Assembly (NCBI RefSeq): GCF_050948175.1
Contig: NC_135198.1
Location: 7,143,001-7,207,000 of the forward strand
Direction of reading: 5' to 3'
Length of the DNA: 64,000 bases
Source of the DNA: Xylocopa sonorina
Lineage: Eukaryota > Arthropoda > Insecta > Hymenoptera > Apidae
The notes under the pieces are model-generated. The model was not told the origin of the DNA. It ran no database searches and saw nothing but the letters and a program-made list of their open reading frames with translations. The translations under genes and the position numbers were made by a program. Shown one piece after another: positions 10,468 through 21,700 of this stretch (position 1 is its first letter; every line of letters begins with the position of its first letter).

Positions 10468-13400
10468 ATGAATAGTATTTTATTAAAAAATTTGTGCCGG
10501 CAATACAGAAAGTTTCCACTTTCTAAATACAATTTAATCATTATGTCTAATAATAAATGTACAGTGTTGACAGAACCAATCCCGCTCTCGAAGGATTTCC
10601 TCTTTCGTCAGGTAACTCAATAATTGCGCAGGTTGTATGTATTTACTAGGTACAGTCCCGTGCTGTGTCTTTGGCGACATCTAGCAGTGGCTGGTGTAAT
10701 ACGAAATTAAGGTGCAGAGAATCAATTTTTATAAATTTTATATTTTTTTATACTAAATATTATTCTTTTCTTAGTATAATCTATTCTATAAATTATTTAA
10801 GTTGTTATATATATATATAAATATATAAATTTTCATTATACAATTTTGTTTCATTATTGATTTTATCGATCATATAAAGATTGCAGTTTTCCGACATTTT
10901 ATTTTATCTCGTAGTATTTTCAATAATATTTTAATGCAATAATACGCAGTATTGTAGAAGTTATCTGTTATTCTTTGTTGAATAATATAAAATTTTAGGT
11001 ATGTTATGTTCATATATAGAAAGCATATATTATAGTTTTCTTAATAATTCTTAATCGTTGTATTGAACTTTTCATGGGCTTTCAAAATTGTGTATATGTA
11101 GTGCAGTACAAAAGTGTTTCAGAAGCTTCAGCATATTAGAAATAATTATTAACTACACAATAGACGATAATAACGATAAGGGTATTCTTAAAGGAGTTAA
11201 CAAGTTGCAGGACTCCAATGAAGGGATAGGGAGAGGGTATTTAATTATGCTGCAACTTCGTAACAATTTGTCAAGTGCATTAGAGGTTACAGAATCCGAA
11301 GTTGTTCTGGAAGTTACTGGCTACCACAGTAATTAACATTGCATAATTTAAAAGAGATGAAACACTACGTAATATCTTATTTTTGTCATTACGACAGTTT
11401 CCAATGCTTATTAACATCGAAATGTTTACTATTATTAGGGAATTTAATATCTTAACTATGTCTCCCGCGAATATATGAATGTTTTCGAGTACGAAAAGAC
11501 ATTTTGTCATATTTATCTTTTCCAATATTCTGCTGATAAAAATTTTGATTGAAATTTCCAGTTCTTCGACCCTGTGTCCAGTACGTACACTTATCTGCTG
11601 GCTGACATCAACGATAAGACAGCGATTTTGATTGATCCAGTCGTCGAATGGGCAGAACGAGATAAAGCCATTATTCAAGAATTGGGATTAACATTAAAGT
11701 ATGCCAGTAAGTAGAAAGTATAATTATGTTCGGAAAAATAATTCTCCGCTCGTCGGAACCTGCGGATATCATAGTAGAACCGGAAATAGGGTGACCTTTT
11801 CAGCGAAAAATAAAATGGACCCGTGGAACACGTTTTTCCGTGTGAAAAATTTCATTCTCGTGGAACGACTTTGAAAATTATTCGAGTGTGAATACACTTT
11901 CGGCTGGAATAGGATTTAACGCTTTCTATTATAGCGAACTTCTTTTGGTTAAAATATACATTTAAAAGTCGCTCCTCGTTCTCGCGCTGAAATAAATGTC
12001 GGAGTGCCTGGTTAAGTTTTCAGATTGCATTGCGCTAGCAAAGACAGTGTACGTGTATACCATCGATAGAGAATTATAATTGGAACACCTATAATTTATA
12101 CAATAACATGAGCCAGAACATTTTCGATTGTAATTTACTCCGACTCCGTTGTCGATATAATGATTATACTGGCTTTTGTTTAATTATCGAGTTACATCGT
12201 TGTATTAATGTATTCATAATTATTGCATCTATATAAATAGGTGTCAATATCAGAAAATTATAATATTCATGATAATTAAAACGGAATTTAATTGGTTGAA
12301 ATTAAGTCAAATATATTTAAATTATATTTAAAAAATTACTCATTTTTATTAAACGTATTAATTGAGCAGTTCATTTAGAACAACTAAAGTAATAATGAGA
12401 AGAAAGTAACAATCTTTTACTTCAGCAATAGTAATAAAACCAAGTTTCTAAGTTTATTCAGATAATATTCATTAAAGGGAGGAAGAAATGAATATTCAGT
12501 TATTAAAAATTCATAGTTCCGCATAAAAGAAGATTAATTGTATAGCTTCTAGATAAATTTCATTCTTTCATACCACTTCAGTTCAGCTTAGCAAGAAAGC
12601 ATATGCAATCTTTCTTACAGTTCCAATAATAGCTTGTGTAAATTATTACTTGCCCAAGAAAGGCAAGATTTATCGGAGTTCATAATTTGCTGTACAATTT
12701 TGTAGATTATAAGTAATCCAATAATTTTCGTACTGAAACTCTGTTTGCGCATAGAGTTCCACGTTGAAATGCATCAGTTCACTGGTTTGTGTCAATTCTA
12801 ATGAACGAGTAACCAAATTAACGAGTATCTAATTGCTTGTATTTAATTATATTGCTCCAGATAAGTTGCACGGTGATTAAAGACTGTGGCGCGATAAATT
12901 GGCGATTTCAGCGATTTCAGGTTACTACGTTGATTTCTCGTACAATAGGTCAAAAACGTTCTCGTTGGTTCGAAACTTCTTAACTCGGTCCTATTGAACG
13001 CGAACACAGCCAGCCCCGTTAATTTAATAATTTAATGAAGTGCAAGTGTTATTAAGGAAATCGCGCGGCTAATTGTTCAAATTGCCACTCGAAGTCTTCC
13101 GCTTGAACTGGGACATAAAATCAGGCCTACTTGGAAACATTTAATTGCATTCCTGTATTGGCTTATATAAAAAGTCTACGGGAACAGTTTTTAAAGCGTA
13201 TATACACTCCTACGCAAAAGTATTGGGACACTTGCTTATTAACTGCAACGAGCAGTTGCAATGAGGTCGTGATATCATTCACACCGTGTTATGTATTGTG
13301 CAGTGAATGTTGAATCAAATGTATCTTCTAAGGTTCTGTATTCTGTTTTGTATCCTATTTATAGACAAATATATTTAGCTAATAATTTACTAAATATCTT

Positions 13401-15849
13401 GGTAATAATATCTAGGTAATTGTGGTATAATCCTCGAAAAAGCTTTTACAAAACATGTCCCAGTAAATATATTAATTACTTCTACGTGCGAGACTGCACC
13501 TAAATGACATAGGTGGGACCGGAATTAAAATTGAATTGAACTTCTATCTTAATTTCGCGTCCTGGTTGTCATGTTTACCGATTCTCGAAAGTCTGCAACT
13601 TCGTTTGTCGTATTTTCAAACTTCCTACAACGGTTTAATTGAGAAACTTAATAATTAAAATGGAACTATCCGGCGCACCGTTTATGTTTATCATTAGAGC
13701 TCTTACCAAAATGAATGAAAACGTCCGCGGGGCGCATTCGTCCTCCCTACCTCTGCGAGATTTTAATATTAAAATGAATCTCGCGGAGAGGGTGGAAGGC
13801 GTTTAATGAAAAGTGCGCGTCCACTCCGATGACCGATAACAGTACGGGTAAACGGCTTTTCCAGTAAATACGCATATGCACGCTGATCATATCACCGGAA
13901 CAGGAAGGCTCAAGTGTTTGTTACCTGGTTGCCAATCAATGATATCACGTACCAGCGGCGCTAAGGCCGATATACTCTTGAACCCGGATGACCAAATACA
14001 TTTCGGCAGGCACAATCTGGTAGTGCTGCCTACACCCGGACATACTGAAGGTCAGATACTTTTCTCGCGACATTTTAAGAGTACTAATTTTAAGTGTAGA
14101 TATATGTATAAGACCTTGGATAAATTTAAGCATAAGCAAAGCTTTTCATTTTTACGTAGAGAGGATTTTTATAATAATTTCACTTGGAAGAAGAACTGTA
14201 GTTACTTTGTTTAGTTTCATAGATTAGATTATATACCTTTCTCTTGGAACTAAGAATGTAGGCATGTTTAGGAATGTACATTAGGTCTCTGTTTAAGAAT
14301 GTATGGATCTAAATTTAGGTGAAAGGCCTAAGATTAGTTTCTAACTTTCTTTAAAAATGAACAGGAGGAATATTTTTTCTGGGACTATTTAAATCTCAAT
14401 TCTCTATATTTAAAATATTTATTTTAATCTTCTTTAAAGAAATTTATATTAAAAATTAGTTAGTAAGCACTAGTGTATTTTGGTTCCTTTAACCATTCTA
14501 ATTGCGCAAAGCGCAATTTCTATAAGATTATAACGACCTTTTAAAATTTGATAAAAAAAATAACGTGAACAATATGCCACCATATGTACCACACCAGTAC
14601 ATATACTTCTAATCGATAAATTCATATTTTAATAGGTTGCGTTACTTATGTCTGCAACGAACAAGGTGTTGCATTCACAGGCGACGCTCTTTTAATACGA
14701 GGGTGCGGTCGTACAGATTTCCAGGTTCGTACCTAAAAAAATGCATTGTTACGAAAATAGTTAGGTTGCATCAAATTTTGATTCTGCGATTCGACGTCCA
14801 ATTATTTTACGTGCATTTAGATTCACAATGTTTCATCGACGTGATCACGAATAACGTCAAAAGCGTTTCAAGTATCATATTATACGCAGCATTTAATTTA
14901 TTAATCGCAAGCAATGATATTGGCCGTTCGGTCTTAAAATCTGATAACGATGCATTGCATGGGAAATGCTGACGTAAAATTGCATAAGTTCGATATTGTC
15001 CGCGGTAACTTTTGCGTACCGATGCGCATCATTTATTTAGACGCTAACAGCTTTAAAGGAGAGAGAGAGAGAAAGAGAGGGCGAGAGCAATATCGACGCA
15101 TTAATACTTAACTATTTGCTTGAATAAAATACTTCCCTTCTAAATCTGTGCTACTATAAATTTTACCAGAAGTGTTACTTTACAAGTATCCATGTTGCAA
15201 TTAATCATACTGAGAATATTACTAAAGCGTACTTTACTTCGTATATTTTATATATTTTTACATATTACGGGTTTTTTAATACTTTCCTCAAAGTTTAAAG
15301 TTGCTATAAAATATATGCAATCCAGTTGCGACTTGTGTATTACACTAATTATAAAAATTATAGTCGTTGAAACTTGTACTGTACTGTACGACGAAATTAA
15401 TTTGTATTACCTTTTATTTTTTGTTACAGGGTGGCTCTGCAGAAGTTTTGTATAAATCCGTTCATTCCAAAATTTTTACGTTGCCACCGAATTATAGATT
15501 GTATCCAGCCCACGATTACTCTGGGAGGACAGTGACCACAGTGGCCGAGGAAAAGGCCCTTAATCCCAGATTATCTAAATCTCTGAACGAATTTGTCGAC
15601 ATAATGAACAAGCTTAATCTCCCGTATCCAAAAATGATCGGTACATTAATATTCTTTATGTAACGGCCGAAATATTAACTTGAAATTATGTTCGAAGCGT
15701 TACTCCTTGATGTTGAATTGAATTTGATTTTTTGTAACTATGCTCTCGAACTTTGATAATGATAAAATTTGTTTACCCTTTTAGATAAAGCTGTGCCGGC
15801 TAATAAAGTTTGCGGATTATACGAAGTTCACGAGGAACAGAAATTGTGA
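10468..15849 (+). CDS. ETHE1: Persulfide dioxygenase ETHE1, mitochondrial
   Basis: Six coding exons: 10468-10611, 11562-11706, 13865-14050, 14636-14724, 15430-15640 and 15785-15849. All phases agree, giving 279 residues. ETHE1 is a mitochondrial matrix non-heme iron dioxygenase of the metallo-beta-lactamase fold that oxidises glutathione persulfide to sulfite in hydrogen sulfide breakdown. Seen here: THMHADHITG (His100, human iron ligand His79), PTPGHTEG (His156, human His135) and FTGD (Asp175, human Asp154), with the same spacings as in human, plus GCGRTDFQ and YPAHDYSG. The upstream ATG at 10468 gives MNSILLKNLCRQYRK, a basic leader suited to mitochondrial import; an internal ATG at 10543 would give a leaderless form. 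The donor after exon 3 (GTCAGA) is weak, and read-through would stop at 14214. Introns 2 and 4 are 2.2 and 0.7 kb. Confidence 0.95.
10673..10690. promoter_or_regulatory. CTCF-like motif in ETHE1 intron 1
   Basis: GGCGACATCTAGCAGTGG (reverse complement CCACTGCTAGATGTCGCC) shares the CATCTAG core with sites near the Asap and Appl promoters. It lies about 60 bp after exon 1 of ETHE1. A degenerate match; factor assignment is inferred. Confidence 0.3.
11707..13864 (+). other. ETHE1 intron 2
   Basis: AT-rich intron with no coding potential. Near 13210-13232 the string CGCAAAAGTATTGGGACACTTG resembles the terminal sequence common in Tc1-like DNA transposons, suggesting a decayed insertion. Confidence 0.6.
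15060..15088. repeat. GA-rich microsatellite in ETHE1 intron 4
   Basis: Interrupted GA repeat on the plus strand, no other feature nearby. Confidence 0.85.
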
Positions 15850-15938
15850 AGAGATGAACTCCCCTGCGATATTTTTACGTTCATCGATCCGGTGCACGGT
15901 AATTCAATTTCGTTATTTTATGTACAATAATAATGCAT

Positions 15939-15944
15939 AATAAA
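15939..15944 (+). terminator. ETHE1: ETHE1 poly(A) signal
   Basis: AATAAA about 90 bases after the ETHE1 stop codon; a second one follows near 15962. Either could set the 3' end. Confidence 0.6.
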
Positions 15945-15969
15945 AGTTTAATTATTTGTTGAATAAAAA

Positions 15970-16888
15970 TAATCTTATTTTCGCTATTTCGTTTAGGGTA
16001 ATGCATTATTGTTCGTTAACGCATCCTCGTTTTATTAAATATTCTTAAGTTCACTGACAGTTTTAAAATAAAAATTTCATGTTATAAAAAGGGTCGACAT
16101 TTTACGTGATTTCTTTGGTAATTTCATTAACCCATTAGCGGGAACACTTTTCAAACAGAAGCTTGATTAAGCTTTGTTTAAATGTAGAATTGTTTAAATA
16201 ATAAATTTTTCTAGAAATATAGCAATCAAATTATAGACAAGAGAGCTTCAGCAAGATCAAATAATTTTTTAAAAAATGCATACAGCCATCCTAGTTGAAA
16301 GGTTAAACATTTGGCCCGACTTCAAAATCCAAAAAAACTAATTAAATTAGCCAGTGCTGGCAGCAGCCGAGTTGTTTGGACTGTACCAGCCGGTGCTTAG
16401 TTTTCAGCTCTTGTGTTTAAGAACAAGGAAGATTTGCGTTAGCATAAATAAGCACGCTGGTTGCGGATTAGAGGGGCGTGCAAAGGTAGAAATCAGCGAA
16501 CAGGCGGTTCGAGATGGCCGCGGTAAAAATGTCACCGGCAATTTCGAACGGCGTGGTCCTGTAGCGGTTCCTGTGCTTGTAGCCGGGTTGATTTTCCGTG
16601 GCACGCGGAAACGAAATAGGTAAGGCAGGTAATAGAGATGGAAGCTGCTGTAATCGGGTAGTTTAAACGGGCTGTCTTGTCGAAACTCGGGACGAAGAGA
16701 CCCCCATGGTGTGCCGCTGGTTTCTACTGCATAGCTGAGGGTTGAAATCGATACCGTTTCCAGGGTAACCGGTGGGTACGGTGGCCGACACACGGGCAAA
16801 GGTATGGGCCAAGGCTATCTGCTCGTGCGTTTTCATGTTCCTCTGAAAAAAAGAGTGAAAGAGAGGGAGAGAGAGAGGAAGGGAGGGA

Positions 16889-16938
<50 letters not shown>

Positions 16939-18463
16939 AGGGAAAGAAAGAGGAGAGAATAAGAGAAGAAAAACAGATAAAGCCATGCGGAATTTGTAAT
17001 TTCTCTGGGTTCGGTGGCTTAGGTAAAAAATAGAGAACATCAGAAAGACAGACGGTTGTTAACAAAACGAAATGTCAAGGGACGCTTGATAAGTGAAGCT
17101 TGTGCGTATATGTCTCTCAAAACTGTAAAAATGGCCAAACCTACATTGTGAGTTGATGCAGTGATACAGTCTTGGCAATTTGTCTGCCTTAAACACAGTT
17201 CCCGATATATGCTGCTCACGATATTTCATTCCACGTACATAGCGTTTGATTTCGTCGTTTTGAGTTCGTCTTCGTCGTCCCTCCCTATTCCCGAGGCCTT
17301 GCCTTGATTACGCATTACAAATGTAGGAAGATATTAGAGGCAAATGTAAATGATGTCATGGTATGGGATATTATTCTTTGTGTATTAATACCTTTATTAC
17401 TGGTATTGGTGATGACACCTCGGTTTTTTTTTTTTTGATAACGCTTAGGTACGTGGCGGCAAGGTTTATTTTTGTTTTCTTTTTTTTTTCTTTGGAAAAT
17501 CGAAGCGTACAAAGCGTCGGGGTCGACTGCGACGGATGACGCGTCAAACTTTGTCATCGATTGGCATTAGTTAGGCTTTTTATACGTGGGGCCGAGCATT
17601 TCGGTTGACCGCATCGAACACGTGAAAGGCTTGAAATATAGATGGATTGAATTTACCGTGTAACCGAATGTTTATGCAATTATGCATCGCTAATCCTGTA
17701 TTGATTCAGAATAATAATGAGCAATCCTATGACTCGGCTAAATATTTATTGCATATGTTAATGCTTAATTATTATTTGACCAATATTAATGTTATTAATC
17801 TAACGGTCAGAGCTTTTTTAATTTTATTCAGATTTCATGTCAACGTTTGATTTGTTGTCCCAGTCCTTTTTTATACGAGTACTTTTGTAGTATTTCGTGT
17901 AAAAACAAAAGGATAAATAGCATAACATAAGTCCAGAACCATATTGGAAACGATGAAATGTAAACACGTGCACATGTGTATTTGCATTCTGCATTATAAT
18001 TTTGTATAGGTACCGAATTGGTCGTGAAACTTTTACTTACTTTCATAATATTGACATTCAATGTTTTGAAAACGGGGATAAAATATTTTCAATCTAATTG
18101 TACAAATAAAATACGATACCCTATCAAAATATATATGATCCACACAATAGGGAATTTAAGTTATCATTGAGATAAACAATGGTTGGAAGAGAGTTTTTAA
18201 CGTTATATCTCCTACATTTTCAAATGTAAATGAAAAAATGTATGAAATATCTGTAATTTAACGCATAGTTTTGTGCAACAAACAATGTTATAGATTAACA
18301 TTAATATTTTGATCGAGAGGAACATTGGAAGTTCTGCAAGGGTGCAACATTCTCGGTAAAGAAATCAATGGAAATTTAAAGATTATCCGGACGGCTGTTT
18401 AAAATCGTGATATTCCCGCCACGTTATCGACTGACCACTGCGCGCATGTGAACGCAACCTCCG
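15970..18463. other. Intergenic region ETHE1 to Appl
   Basis: About 2.5 kb between the ETHE1 3' end and the Appl promoter. It holds a GC-richer patch at 16350-16800 and an imperfect GA microsatellite at 16853-16955, then AT-rich DNA. No open frame resembles a known protein; the serine/leucine-rich frames on the minus strand are translations of the GA repeat. Confidence 0.6.
16853..16955. repeat. Imperfect (GA)n microsatellite
   Basis: Roughly 100 bp of purine repeat with a perfect core of about 30 GA-rich bases. GA repeats can bind GAGA-type factors in insects, but no evidence beyond composition is seen here. Confidence 0.95.
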
Positions 18464-18778
18464 GCGCGGTCATCTAGTGACAGCTTTTGATTGGTCGAAT
18501 CGTTTCAGCGGCACCGGCGCCGCGCTTCACCTCCATCTTGATTTCTCCGTAAAGCGACCCACCCAGCAGCAGTGTCACAGTAGTACGCTGTGCTCTCGTA
18601 TACGGCGGGTGAGTGGTGTCTTGCATACAGTAAATTGTTCTGCAACGTTACTGGCGTTCGTTAATCAGTGCATCGTCGTTTCTCCGTAGAAGAACCGGGC
18701 GAGCGGGAATCGTTACGACAGGAATCCATCCGTACACCGTCGGGCAGGAGTTCTAGAAGCTTGCTCGGGGAAGTAAAG
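18464..18778 (+). promoter_or_regulatory. Appl: Appl promoter and 5' UTR region
   Basis: GC-rich block ending at the Appl start codon. It begins with a CATCTAGTGAC motif at 18471 that resembles the CTCF-like sites seen at two other promoters in this window. Most of the block is probably 5' UTR; the transcription start cannot be placed from sequence alone. No upstream ATG is in frame with the signal peptide. Confidence 0.5.
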
Positions 18779-21700
18779 ATGAAGGGGATGCTGGTGCCCG
18801 CACTGCTGGGCGTCTTGGTGGTCTGCCGGGTCCAGGTGAGTAGCCATACGTGATTCGTAGGTAGAATAAAACAAACGAGAATGAATAAAGAGAGGTAAAA
18901 GCGGCACGAGGAGAACGAGCGAGCAACGCGGATCGATCGTCTTGGACAATTCCTTCGCGACCAATCTCGATGACAATTTTTCTTTTCCCTTTTCACCTTC
19001 TCGGCGAACAAGCGGCAAATGTCACGCGCAACGCGCATCACGGATCGATGTAGTGGCCACGGTGTACTTGCCTCATGAAATCCCCTTAAATGTTCGCCGA
19101 TTAAACTTGCGCTACCTGTCAAACGGTTCATGGGGCTCGATCGATGCACCGCGATGTTCGATGCGTTCATTTAGAGTGCATTATACTGTGTGGCTGTAAC
19201 GATCGACAGGCTACGTAGGTACGTATACGTCCACGGCGAGAATGTTTGCCATCGTCGAGGACTACACGATCAACCGCCTACTGTACTCCAACGCTCTTTC
19301 CATGCGACCAAGCGGCATTAATCGAATCTGACGTTCTATACCGCACACAATATCCTGTCCTCGCCACTTTGCTGGCTATTTTAATCGTTAATGTCACGTA
19401 TCGTAATACGATGATACCCAATTGCTCTTTTTTATCGACTCGCGTCACGATCGTGAATCCTCCATCGAAAATTAGGTTCCTCAGCGTATTACGATTCGAT
19501 CACGCGACGCCTCATTCTATTTCTTCTAACTTATCAAAGTAAAAACTGGTGAGTGACGTTGAATGATCATTTCAAGATCTATGTCCGTAATATAAAATTT
19601 GCATAAATTTATGCTGGTTAAAAGTTTATCCGTTCTGGACTCCATCTCGTAACACATTTTCTAATCATCAATCTAAGTTAAATATATGCAAGGTTCCAAG
19701 GCAATTTAAAAAGCAATGAAAATTCCAGAGTTTTAACATCGTTGAGACGAAATAAATAATTATAAATTCGTAATTAATTGTCGAGTAGGTTAACTTGGAG
19801 ATTCTCGCTGGCAAAGTGTTAACGGGTGTTCCAGCGCCACCGTGGAGGTTTTGGTCCGTTCTTTTTATCGAGGGAGAAATAGAGAAAAAAGAAACACAGC
19901 CCTTAGGAAGCGCTCGCTTTTAAAACATTTCAAAGCACACCTATCTTGGGGGAGTGAGCTTGTGTACGCGCAAATTATTACGCACGAATGAACATAGGCG
20001 GAACTCCGTAGGCACAGACAAAGTGGAGACTGCAAATACGTAAATCGCGAAATGGACTCGCGAACGATTTTCTCGTTAACGTTAATTCCCCGTGACAGTT
20101 CAATTTGCGTTCCCGTTCCTCGCCATTACCACGAAATACAATCGCGGCTAATAAATAGAAAAATCCGTTCTAGAAAGATGCACCGCCTTTCGAACACATT
20201 GAATAGCGCAAATCATCTATTCAACAAAGTCGATTCAATTATGTTCATTAAATGAACACAAAATGGGTCCAGCTTAACTTCTGATAATACGGTTAATTTA
20301 TAACGTGATGTATAGAATTAGATTAAAACAGGGTTACCTATATCTACTAGCTACTATCATTGTTAACAGTTAACGATTAAAATTCATTGTTCCTTTTTAC
20401 TTGTGAATAATATTTCATCGATTTTTTGACATTACAATCAAATGATTGTTCGATTAGAAAAAGTTCCTGAACGTTTCCAAATTGATCATTGTATATTGTA
20501 ATGTCCTCAGTTGAACGCAATTACGATCTTCACCTAGATTCGGTTAAAGGCACGCGGTGTCGCATGATTGAAACGTACAGTCAAAGGTTTTCCCTGCTTT
20601 TCGGTGTTTCCTCATTTCCCGCAGTTCCATTTTTTACCGTAAAGCCTGGTTTTCCCGGAATAAAAAAAAAAGATATTCCGCCGCTTAAATGCGGCTCCTT
20701 GTCCCCATGCTGGCGTACCGGAGAAAATGCTCTGGTAATGGAGCGCGGAGTAAATGAGGACGAAAGAGTTTCAATGCATTTTTCATTTTCAACGCAGATT
20801 CTTTTAAGGTCACCTTTCACGTCGCTATCTTTCTTCGTTTTTCTACTCCTCCCCGTTTCTTTCTATTTTTTCATATTCTCCCACCCTTTTCTTCCCACTC
20901 GTTTTCGCTTTTTTTAAAATTAAATTACATGTTAATCTACTATGTATACACATCTAACGAGATTAATGCTTTCGAATACATTTATTAGAGTGGGAGCGTA
21001 TGCAAATGATTCATCCGCGCCAGATTCTGTGTTAGATATTCCACGATAATTTAGCTACCATTAATCGAGTTACTCCAAGTGGTAATCTCGTCCAGTGGAA
21101 TAAATCGGACGTCCGCCGCGTTTGAATTTATAAAACTTTGCTGGACAAAAATAAAACAGGTATTGCTGCGCATAATTCCAAAGCTGTCGTTAATTAGTAT
21201 GAATTATAAATTTATGAACGTGGCGTCTTATTTTCCATATATTTTATACGAAATACTTTGTATTTTCCACTGAGAATTCTGATTGCCTGAAAATTCATCT
21301 TTCGCGTGTTCCAACTTTCGTTATATCTAAATATGTAAAACAACCCAGCGCAGGAATAAAAACGAGACTCGTTTTATGATTCTCTCAGCAATCAGGAAAG
21401 TATTACCGAGAAAATATGCATATTTCCGTAGTTTTTGCGCGAGTTTGACGACCAAGCGTTTCGAAATCGAACGTAGAATATTCCTAAAAGCTCGCAGCAA
21501 ACACGAGCAAAAAACCGATTTTTAATTTCCTACAGTGGCGAAAGCCCTCAATTTCTCGTCAATTCGTTCACACAGTTATACTCGTTTCGTTACAGCAGCA
21601 GTGTAATCGTGAAACCGTGTACGATCGCAGAAAATATCGCGGGCAACATCAGAGCGTCGTCCATCTTCAATTTGAAATAAACGAGATCAAATTCTGATTG

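Noticed and set aside
16663..17065. Serine/leucine-rich minus-strand frames
   Set aside because: Direct translation of a GA/CT microsatellite.
20489..20917. 142-codon plus-strand frame in Appl intron 1
   Set aside because: Phe-rich tail from T-rich DNA, no conserved motif, competing frame on the other strand.
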